Source of the DNA: Chloroflexota bacterium
Lineage (GTDB): Bacteria; Chloroflexota; Anaerolineae; B4-G1; SLSP01
NCBI GenBank assembly: GCA_022707665.1
Contig: JAKJAE010000116.1
Span: forward strand, 1 to 7,812
Reading direction: 5' to 3'
DNA: 7,812 bases
Shown here piece by piece: positions 1 to 5,462 of this stretch. The notes beneath the pieces are model-generated. The model was not told the DNA's origin. It was given only the letters and a program-made list of their open reading frames with translations, and did no database searches. Both the position numbers and the translations under genes were made by a program. The first letter of the stretch is position 1. Every line of letters starts with the position of its first letter.

Positions 1-1
1 G

Positions 2-40
2 TTCTGACCGCCGGTTCCGACCGCCGGTTCTGACCGCCGG
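2..40. repeat. Three tandem 13-base repeats at the left edge
   Basis: Three head-to-tail copies of a 13-base unit, TTCTGACCGCCGG at 2-14 and 28-40 and TTCCGACCGCCGG at 15-27, differ by one C/T base. The array may continue to the left, outside the window. The octamer ACCGCCGG inside each unit recurs a fourth time at 106-113 in the palindrome further down. Thirteen is not a multiple of three and frames 1 and 2 carry stops here, so the array does not look like protein-coding repeat sequence. Its function is unknown: it could be a protein-binding array, a foldable RNA element or simple slippage sequence. Confidence 0.75.
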
Positions 41-42
41 CT

Positions 43-74
43 CCCTTCGTAAGGTTTCCGCACCTTGCGAAGGG
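43..74. other. Strong 13-pair hairpin, terminator-like but without a T tract
   Basis: CCCTTCGTAAGGT at 43-55 pairs with ACCTTGCGAAGGG at 62-74, leaving a six-base loop (56-61). All pairs are Watson-Crick except one G-U pair (50 with 67). A stem this long is unlikely by chance and would fold in RNA of either strand. No run of T follows on the + strand, so it is not a classical rho-independent terminator. It could end an upstream transcript, stabilise a processed mRNA end or be part of a leader. The inverted repeat is certain; its role is inferred. Confidence 0.7.
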
Positions 75-97
75 TTCCGACGCGGGCTCCGTGGTTA

Positions 98-111
98 GGC
101 GGTTAACCGCC
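98..111. promoter_or_regulatory. Perfect 14-base palindrome, candidate operator or leader hairpin
   Basis: GGCGGTTAACCGCC is exactly self-complementary. As DNA it has the symmetry expected of a dimeric repressor or activator site. As RNA it would form a five-pair stem with a UUAA loop. It lies 62 bases before the first start codon of the operon, a plausible place for transcriptional control. Its right arm continues into the octamer ACCGCCGG shared with the repeats at 2-40, and a GGGCCC palindrome follows directly at 112-117. The regulatory role is inferred from position and symmetry only. Confidence 0.4.
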
Positions 112-122
112 GGGCCCAACAC

Positions 123-137
123 GCGCACGCCGTGCGC
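123..137. repeat. Short inverted repeat before the first gene
   Basis: GCGCAC (123-128) and GTGCGC (132-137) are exact reverse complements separated by three bases. It is the third inverted repeat in the 173-base leader. In GC-rich DNA a six-pair stem can arise by chance, so significance is modest. No convincing -35/-10 promoter pair could be identified between here and the start codon at 174. Confidence 0.35.
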
Positions 138-173
138 CCCTTGTAGGACATACAGAAAGGGATGAGCTAACCG

Positions 174-2117
174 ATGGCATTCGGATCGAGGCTTGGGATC
201 AGCAACCATCTGATCCGCCGTGTCACGCGCCACCGCAGCGTGGCAACGCTGTTTCATGCCACGCCACCCGCTGCGGGCCCAGCCATGCCTCTTGCCCCCA
301 GAGCCCTCGACCCGAAGGTTGTTGTCACAGCCATCCCGGTCCCCTTTCCGGACAGCACATCGACGGGTGAGCCATTCCCATCGCCCGTGCCACCGGACCA
401 GGAGCTCGGAGCAGCGACTTTCGGGCCCGAAAGCGAGCGGGTGGCAACAGGCCATGGGCTTGTTGATACCGTTTCGCGTTCGGCCCCGGCGAGGCCCTTC
501 CCGCCTCCGAGCGGCCCGCTTCCGAGCGGCCCGCTTCCGAGCGGCATGCCCCTCCCAGTTGCCCACCCTGCACAGGCCATGCCCGGTGGGTCAGATCAGG
601 CTCCAACGGCTCCCCGGACGGCGGACGCCTCGTCCGCTCCGTTCCCTCCCACGCCATCGGTCGGGCCGCCCGACACCTCTTCTACCATCACGGACGATGT
701 GTGGCGACGCCTGAGGACGATCTTTGACCGCCACCAGACCGCCGTCAGCTCCCCCGGAGAGAGCCCGCCAGCCGCCCTTTCCCAACAGGCGGTTGCGTCT
801 GTGCCACCGTCTCCCCTACCGGATGAAGCCCTGCCTGTGGAGGCAGTCCCTGAGCCAACCGGCGGACCTCCGCCCGAGCGTTCAACGGAGACAGTCCTTC
901 CGCAGGCGGCCCCGACTGGTCAGCCCAGCCGTGCCGTCGCCCCCGACGCCAATTCGCCCACCGTGCAGAGCGACGCAGGCGACCTCCCGGCAACGGCGGG
1001 ACACAGCGCTGCCGGCCCCACACCTACCGCTGAAATGGACCTGACCGGACAATCGCGGGCGCCTATGCCCTTGCTGGCACCGGATCTTGAGTCCTCCCCA
1101 CAGCCCCTCGAGCAGGTCTGGGACGTTGAGCGCATTGGGATGCGGCCCCCGGAGGCACACGAGCCGTCTGAAGACACGTGGTCACAGACAGCGCTCTCAG
1201 ATCGCCCCTCCACCAGGACCGTGCCCTCCGAAGCCGATACTGTCATCCAGGCTCACCGCCCGGCGACGCCGCCTGTCGAAGCACCACCTACCAAAGTGCC
1301 GCCTTCTGAGGTGCCGCCTTCTGAGGCGCCACCCAAGGTCACAGCGATCGATGGTCAGATCGCGGAGGATCAGGATACAAGGAGCGGTTCTGAGTCTGTG
1401 CGCCAGCTCCTCGGCCGTGTGGCCGCCGGTGGCCCAACCCAGTCAACGATTGAAGTCCTTCCGCCACGACGACCCAGACCCCCGGCACAGCGTCCCACAG
1501 AACCACGGGCATCCACAGCGACGCCATCCACTGCTCCTGAGCCATCTATGGTCCAGACGGCCATTGGGCCGCTGCCCTCCGATCTTTGGGACCTTATCGA
1601 CGAACCGGTTCCCGATGTGCCACAGCCTGCCCCCCACCTTGGGGACCGCGGGCGACTCGCCGACCGCGCACCGCTTCCGACCGTCGATTCCGACGGCCCT
1701 TCGCTGCCCGGCCCCCACCCGCCTTCTCGCCACGTCGAGCACACAGGCAAGGAGACCCGCAGCACACCAGGCCCGGCAGACACCACACCCGCATCACAGC
1801 GACGGGCAGGCGAACCCACGCGAGGCATGTTCAGCGAGCCGCGCGCGCACCCAGCGGAGGCACATAACGGGGCAGCGGCTGCGGCCGGGGCTCCCGTGAT
1901 TCAGCGAACCCTGGCACCGGCAGCAGGCACCGCCATGCCGGTCACCACACCAAGCTCCCAAATCGCCGGCCCATCAGCGCCCCCAGGCGACACGGACGCG
2001 CAAGCAGCCGAGGGTGAGGAAGCACCGGGCATCGATGTTGCCGAGTTGGCGCGCCGCGTCTACGCCGAGGTCAAGCGCCGTCTGAGCGTGGAGCGGGAGC
2101 GCTCCCCCTGGCACTGA
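174..2117 (+). CDS. Long proline-rich disordered protein heading the eCIS baseplate operon
   Basis: I do not recognise a named family. The 647-residue product is low in complexity: about one fifth proline in the part counted, rich in Ala, Ser, Thr and Glu, with no cysteine and a single tyrosine (Y630). It should be largely disordered. Short islands look structured: a basic N-terminus (about 9-26), DDVWRRLRTIFDRH (174-187), SVRQLLGRVA (408-417), PSDLWDLID (468-476), VIQR (575-578) and a charged C-terminal helix (about 620-643, containing VAELARRVY and RRLSVERER). There is no signal peptide or membrane segment. PSGPL units near 112-126 and PPSE units near 375-388 are encoded by 15-base tandem repeats. 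An AAAGGGA about 11 bases upstream is a loose ribosome site; the ATG at 174 is the first in frame. The stop lies 18 bases before the LysM adaptor gene. The position suggests a structural, linker or assembly role in the eCIS. I infer, without proof, that the C-terminal helix docks it to the particle. The reading frame is likely real; the function is unknown. Confidence 0.8.
   Translation: MAFGSRLGISNHLIRRVTRHRSVATLFHATPPAAGPAMPLAPRALDPKVVVTAIPVPFPDSTSTGEPFPSPVPPDQELGAATFGPESERVATGHGLVDTVSRSAPARPFPPPSGPLPSGPLPSGMPLPVAHPAQAMPGGSDQAPTAPRTADASSAPFPPTPSVGPPDTSSTITDDVWRRLRTIFDRHQTAVSSPGESPPAALSQQAVASVPPSPLPDEALPVEAVPEPTGGPPPERSTETVLPQAAPTGQPSRAVAPDANSPTVQSDAGDLPATAGHSAAGPTPTAEMDLTGQSRAPMPLLAPDLESSPQPLEQVWDVERIGMRPPEAHEPSEDTWSQTALSDRPSTRTVPSEADTVIQAHRPATPPVEAPPTKVPPSEVPPSEAPPKVTAIDGQIAEDQDTRSGSESVRQLLGRVAAGGPTQSTIEVLPPRRPRPPAQRPTEPRASTATPSTAPEPSMVQTAIGPLPSDLWDLIDEPVPDVPQPAPHLGDRGRLADRAPLPTVDSDGPSLPGPHPPSRHVEHTGKETRSTPGPADTTPASQRRAGEPTRGMFSEPRAHPAEAHNGAAAAAGAPVIQRTLAPAAGTAMPVTTPSSQIAGPSAPPGDTDAQAAEGEEAPGIDVAELARRVYAEVKRRLSVERERSPWH
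506..550 (+). repeat. 15-base in-frame tandem repeats in the proline-rich gene
   Basis: TCCGAGCGGCCCGCT occurs twice exactly (506-520, 521-535) and a third, partly diverged copy follows (536-550). The unit encodes Pro-Ser-Gly-Pro-Leu around residues 112-126. Being a multiple of three, copy number can change by slippage without breaking the frame, consistent with a flexible linker under length rather than sequence constraint. Confidence 0.8.
1296..1325 (+). repeat. Second in-frame 15-base tandem repeat (VPPSE)
   Basis: GTGCCGCCTTCTGAG occurs twice in direct succession (1296-1310 and 1311-1325), encoding Val-Pro-Pro-Ser-Glu at residues 375-384. Degenerate relatives lie on both sides (VEAPPT before, APPKV after), so this is the identical core of a longer, older array. 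The unit differs from that at 506-550 but has the same 15-base period. Confidence 0.75.
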
Positions 2118-2135
2118 GAAGCATAGGAGACCGCT

Positions 2136-2813
2136 ATGCCCAACACACGCAGCAATCTGCAGGCCGCCCGCATCTACGAAGTCGACGATGCCGGCGAGGA
2201 GAAGGGGGGCGGTGTCTCCGTCAACTGCATGTTCAACCCGTTCGAATACACCGTCACGAAGACCAACACCTACAAAGAGGAACGGCGAAATCGCTCTGAC
2301 GTGCCCAGCTTTGAGTTCGAGAAGGCAGGGCCACAGACCCTGAAGCTGAACCTGGTCTTCGACACCTATGAGAGTGACGAAGATGTCAGCCTGACCACCA
2401 ACAGGCTCTGGAAACTGATGGAGTCGAAGACGCGCAAGGAGGGCAACCGGACGCGCAAGGTTCCCCCGCCCGAGGTGGCCTTCGAGTGGGGCGTCTTTCG
2501 CTTCGTCGCCGTCATCACTGCAATGACGCAGAAGTTCACGCTCTTCAAGCCCGATGGCACGCCCGTCCGGGCCAGCATTGAGGTTACCTTCACCCAACAC
2601 AAAGACCTGGAGGACTACCCGCGTCAGAACCCGACCTCGGGCGGCGGCGATATTGAACGCGTCTGGCGGGTGACTGCAGGTGATCGAATCGACACGATCG
2701 CCTATGCGGTGTACGGCGATGCTTCGCGATGGCGTGCAATTGCAGACTACAACGATATTGACGATCCGCTAACTCTCCGCGCGGGTCAACAGCTCATCAT
2801 CCCATCAGAGTGA
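2136..2813 (+). CDS. eCIS tube/baseplate adaptor with C-terminal LysM (Afp7/Pvc7-like)
   Basis: This 225-residue protein has the two-part build of Afp7/Pvc7 and phage gp53-like proteins. Residues about 5-160 form a CIS-tube-type domain with the typical MFNPFEYTVTK stretch (32-42) and a QTLKLNLVFDTY strand (67-78). After a Gly-rich linker (168-171), a LysM domain runs from about 176 to 224 (WRVTAGD, YGDASRW, DYNDI, LRAGQQLIIP). In contractile particles such proteins link the inner tube to the spike hub and baseplate; the LysM here probably makes protein contacts inside the particle rather than binding peptidoglycan, since no signal peptide is present. AGGAGA at 2125-2130 lies five bases before the ATG, fixing the start. 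The spike gene follows after 12 bases, matching the 7-then-8 order of Afp/PVC clusters. Confidence 0.92.
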   Translation: MPNTRSNLQAARIYEVDDAGEEKGGGVSVNCMFNPFEYTVTKTNTYKEERRNRSDVPSFEFEKAGPQTLKLNLVFDTYESDEDVSLTTNRLWKLMESKTRKEGNRTRKVPPPEVAFEWGVFRFVAVITAMTQKFTLFKPDGTPVRASIEVTFTQHKDLEDYPRQNPTSGGGDIERVWRVTAGDRIDTIAYAVYGDASRWRAIADYNDIDDPLTLRAGQQLIIPSE

Positions 2814-2825
2814 TCGGACCGACCT

Positions 2826-4508
2826 ATGCCCACATCGTCTCCTCTGGCCAGTCAGATCGCCCTCAAGATATCCGGGGCCGACATCGATCCCGAAGTGATG
2901 GACCATGTCCTCACCGTGGATGTGGATCAGCACGCCTATCTCCCAGGCATGTTCGTGATTCGTCTCCAGGACCCGAACTTCTCGCTCATCGATGAGGGGC
3001 CCTTCGACCTCACCAAGGAGGTCGAGATCTCCGCCCAGAAAGAAGATGGGCAGTGGGTTCCCCTGATGAAGGGTGAGATCACGGCACTCGAGCCCGAGTT
3101 CCAGGAAGGCATGATCGCGCGCCTGGTCGTGCGCGGCTACGACAAATCCCACCGCCTCTATCGCCACCAGAAGACGGAGGCGCATCTCAACGCGAAAGAC
3201 AGTGACCTGGCGCAGGCAATCGCCCAGGCAGCCGGGCTCCAGGCCGAGGTCGACCCCACAACCACGGTCTACGACCACGTCTTGCAGCACAACCAGTCCG
3301 ATCTCTCCTTCATCCAGGAGCGCGCCTGGCGTATTGGTTACGAGTGCTTTGTGGATGAAGGCAAACTCATTTTCAGGAAGCCATCGACGCAGGCCCCAGC
3401 CGCTACGTTGACGTGGGGCGCGGACCTGCTCTCTTTCACGCCGAGGATGACCCTGGCTGAGCAAGTGGATGAGGTGGTCGTTCGGGCGTGGTCGGTCAAG
3501 GATAAGTCGGCCATCGTTGGGCGCGCCCAAGAGGGCGCCCTCTACCCCGATATCGACGAACCCAAGGACGGTGCAGCGTGGGCGCAGTCATTCGGCACCG
3601 CCAAGCGCATCTATCTCGACCAGAGCGCCGTGAGCCAGGCCGAGGCCAATATTCTCGCCGAGGCCCGGCTGAATGAACTGAGCGGCGCCTTTGTCGAAGC
3701 CGAGGGCCTCGCTCTGCGCCGGCCCGATGTCCGTGCAGGCAAGCAGATCAAGCTTGAGGCACTCGGGCAACGCTTCAGCGGGTCCTACCTGGTGACCAAT
3801 GCCCGGCACACGTACAGCGCCGAGGGACTGCGGACAGCCTTCAGCGTCCGTGGAGCGCGCACCGGGCTCGTGATCGAGAACATGGGCCTGCGCTACGTTC
3901 AGGAGCGCTTGCCGGGCGCGATGATCGGCATCGTGACCAACACGGACGATCCTGAGCACTGGGGACGCGTCAAGGTCAAGCTTCCCTGGATGGCCGACAA
4001 CGCCGAGAGCGACTGGGCTCGCGTAGTGGGTGTGGGCGCTGGCCCGGAGGCGGGTCTCTTCGCCATACCCGACGTCGACGACGAGGTCCTGATAGTCTTT
4101 GAACAGGGCGATGTCCGGCGCCCCTTCGTGCTTGGAGGCCTGTGGAACGGGCACGATGCCCCGCCTCCGCCCGTCCCTGGTAGCGGCGTCGAACGGCCCT
4201 TGGTGCGCTCCTGGCACTCGCGCACCGGCCACCACATCACCGTCTACGACACCAGCGACAACAAGATCGAGATCGTCACAAAGGGCGGGCACACCGTGAC
4301 CCTTGACGACGCCAACAGCGAGATCAAGGTCACCAGCAGTGGTGGCCTCACCCTGACGCTTGCTGACAATGGCGGCAAGATCACGCTCGAGGGTAACGAA
4401 ATCGCCGTAAAGGCAAACGGCAGCCTGAAGATCGAGTCCGGTGCCAACATGGACCTGCAGGCCGGCGGTCAGATGACCATCAAAGGAGCCATCATCAACC
4501 TGAACTAG
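2826..4508 (+). CDS. VgrG-like spike protein, gp27/gp5 fusion (Afp8/Pvc8-like)
   Basis: The product is the 560-residue central spike of the baseplate, expected to work as a trimer that the PAAR tip caps. Residues 1 to about 350 are a gp27/GpD-like hub with typical stretches VRGYDKSHRL (102-111) and QHNQSDLSFIQERAWRIGYE (154-173). An OB-fold gp5 domain spans about 364-442, from GAMIGIVTN through WGRVKVKLPW to GGLWNG. From about 469 to the end, short alternating beta repeats (ITVYD, KIEIVTKGG, ITLEGNEIAVKANG, MTIKG, INLN) form the beta-helix needle. There is no lysozyme domain as in T4 gp5, and no C-terminal effector domain: the protein stops at the needle. No good Shine-Dalgarno motif precedes this ATG, which is only 12 bases past the previous stop, so translation is probably coupled. 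VgrG of a type VI system is the main alternative; the neighbours favour eCIS. Confidence 0.95.
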   Translation: MPTSSPLASQIALKISGADIDPEVMDHVLTVDVDQHAYLPGMFVIRLQDPNFSLIDEGPFDLTKEVEISAQKEDGQWVPLMKGEITALEPEFQEGMIARLVVRGYDKSHRLYRHQKTEAHLNAKDSDLAQAIAQAAGLQAEVDPTTTVYDHVLQHNQSDLSFIQERAWRIGYECFVDEGKLIFRKPSTQAPAATLTWGADLLSFTPRMTLAEQVDEVVVRAWSVKDKSAIVGRAQEGALYPDIDEPKDGAAWAQSFGTAKRIYLDQSAVSQAEANILAEARLNELSGAFVEAEGLALRRPDVRAGKQIKLEALGQRFSGSYLVTNARHTYSAEGLRTAFSVRGARTGLVIENMGLRYVQERLPGAMIGIVTNTDDPEHWGRVKVKLPWMADNAESDWARVVGVGAGPEAGLFAIPDVDDEVLIVFEQGDVRRPFVLGGLWNGHDAPPPPVPGSGVERPLVRSWHSRTGHHITVYDTSDNKIEIVTKGGHTVTLDDANSEIKVTSSGGLTLTLADNGGKITLEGNEIAVKANGSLKIESGANMDLQAGGQMTIKGAIINLN

Positions 4509-4618
4509 CGCTTGGTTGAGCTCGTTCGGGGTAACCGACGCTTCGGATCTGCTACCGCCTGTTGGGGCAACAGAACGACTGAAGTCGCTGCTACGAACCA
4601 ACGTACAGGAGTATCGCT
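4509..4618 (+). other. 110-base gap between spike and tip genes, with two small hairpins
   Basis: This is the longest untranslated stretch inside the operon. CTGTTG (4559-4564) and CAACAG (4568-4573) form a perfect six-pair stem over a GGG loop. A second stem, CGTTCGG (4523-4529) with CCGACG (4535-4540), forms with one bulged base. TTGGTT (4512-4517) could also pair with AACCAA (4596-4601), bringing the two ends together. No T tract follows, so termination is unlikely. The last bases carry AGGAG (4607-4611), seven bases before the tip gene's ATG. Two short frames starting at 4512 and 4516 cross the gap but run out of frame into the tip gene and show no recognisable protein. Confidence 0.45.
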
Positions 4619-5020
4619 ATGGGACAGCCGGCAGCAAAGCAAGGCGATCAGATTACCGCCGTCGACATGCACATCGTCATGGTGCCATCACCAGGTGGCC
4701 CCGTTCCGACGCCCCTCCCCCATCCTTTTGCAGGGATGATTGACGGCAACCTCTCGCCGACGGTCAAGATCATGGGCATGCCCGCGGCCACGGTTGGCAG
4801 CACGGCAACCAACATGCCCCCGCACATACCGACGCCACCAGGAACGATGTTCCAGATACCCCCAACCAACCGGGCGACGATCATGCGTGGAAGTACCACA
4901 GTGTTCATCGGGGGGCAACCCGCCGCGCGGGCGGGCGACATGGCCCAGACCTGTGCCGATCCCGTTCCGAACTCCGCAGCACAGATCATCGCCGTTGGAA
5001 CGGTGCTGATAGGAGGCTAG
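4619..5020 (+). CDS. PAAR-like spike tip protein (Afp10/Pvc10-like)
   Basis: A 133-residue Gly/Pro-rich protein with PAAR-type features: KQGDQITAVDMHIV at the start, an AATVGSTATNMPPH segment (56-69), and GGQPAARAGDMAQTC (98-112) before a final beta segment ending in GG. PAAR proteins form a sharp cone that caps the spike's beta-helix. Solved PAAR tips bind one metal ion through three His and one Cys; this protein has exactly three His (H18, H35, H69) and one Cys (C112), so I infer a complete metal site. Its length is near that of a bare PAAR domain plus a loop, leaving no room for a fused toxin. AGGAG at 4607-4611 supports the start. It lies between the spike and gp25 genes, so tip and gp25 are in the reverse order from Afp9-Afp10 in classical clusters. 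Confidence 0.88.
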   Translation: MGQPAAKQGDQITAVDMHIVMVPSPGGPVPTPLPHPFAGMIDGNLSPTVKIMGMPAATVGSTATNMPPHIPTPPGTMFQIPPTNRATIMRGSTTVFIGGQPAARAGDMAQTCADPVPNSAAQIIAVGTVLIGG

Positions 5021-5025
5021 AGACC

Positions 5026-5421
5026 ATGCCAGATGAAATCGTCGGGCGAGGCTGGGCCTTCCCCATTGCCATGGGGCCTCAGGGGGGGATCGCCCTGACC
5101 CATGAGCGCAACGAGATCGAACAGGCGATCCGAGTCATCCTGGCAACCTCACCTGGTGAGCGCGTGATGCGTCCCACGTTCGGTTGCCGGCTTCACGATC
5201 TGGTGTTCGCACCCAACAACAGCCACACAGCAGCCCGCGCGCGACGTTATGTGGAGGAGGCGCTTGGGATGTGGGAGCCACGGATCCGGGTCACCCGGAT
5301 CGACGTCCACCCTGACACGGAGGAGACCAGTCGCCTGATCATCGAGATCCAGTACGAAGTCAAGGCGACGCACGATCGGCGTAGCCTCGTGTACCCGTTC
5401 TACCTGATTCCTGAGGAATAG
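5026..5421 (+). CDS. gp25-like baseplate wedge protein (Afp9/Pvc9-like, GPW/gp25 family)
   Basis: The 131-residue product matches the gp25/TssE family in size (T4 gp25 is about the same length) and motifs. It has a helical segment around HERNEIEQAIRVILAT, the turn GERVMRPTFG (44-53), a second helix (about 67-83) and the hallmark Glu-Pro-Arg triad E84-P85-R86 in WEPRIRV, followed by a beta hairpin ending in YPFYLIPEE. In T4 and type VI systems this protein joins the baseplate wedge to the first sheath ring, and the EPR motif is needed for that role. AGGAGG at 5011-5016 lies inside the last codons of the tip gene, whose stop is only five bases upstream of this ATG, so the two genes are probably translated together. 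Confidence 0.94.
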   Translation: MPDEIVGRGWAFPIAMGPQGGIALTHERNEIEQAIRVILATSPGERVMRPTFGCRLHDLVFAPNNSHTAARARRYVEEALGMWEPRIRVTRIDVHPDTEETSRLIIEIQYEVKATHDRRSLVYPFYLIPEE

Positions 5422-5462
5422 CGGCGCGCCCTATAGCGGACCGCACAACACTGGAGGCCAGT

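Noticed and set aside
2..40. CRISPR array
   Set aside because: The 13-base units abut with no spacers and are much shorter than CRISPR repeats.
43..74. Classical rho-independent terminator
   Set aside because: The stem is strong, but no run of T follows on the + strand, and the sequence after it is GC-rich.
1..96. C-terminal end of an upstream gene in frame 3
   Set aside because: Frame 3 is open from the left edge to a TAG near 96, but it crosses a 13-base repeat array and a hairpin, and its short translation has no recognisable character.
1370..1828. Minus-strand frame of 152 codons within the proline-rich gene
   Set aside because: Arg/Gly/Ser-rich translation without domains, overlapping several other open frames in the same biased DNA; a composition artefact.
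1087..1899. Plus-strand frame of 270 codons inside the proline-rich gene
   Set aside because: It is a shifted reading of C-rich repetitive DNA, rich in Arg, Pro and Ser with no domain. The 174-2117 frame ends in an ordered charged helix and connects neatly to the next gene, so it is the better choice.
3588..4601. Long minus-strand frame of 337 codons opposite the spike gene
   Set aside because: It is fully antisense to a well-supported spike gene, shows no recognisable protein motif, and is of the kind produced by GC-rich codon bias. The same holds for minus-strand frames at 2805-3530, 5940-6791, 6885-7430 and 1974-2600.
4512..4743. Two 75-codon plus-strand frames in the spike-tip gap
   Set aside because: They overlap each other and the start of the tip gene in the wrong frames, lack convincing ribosome sites and have no recognisable motif.
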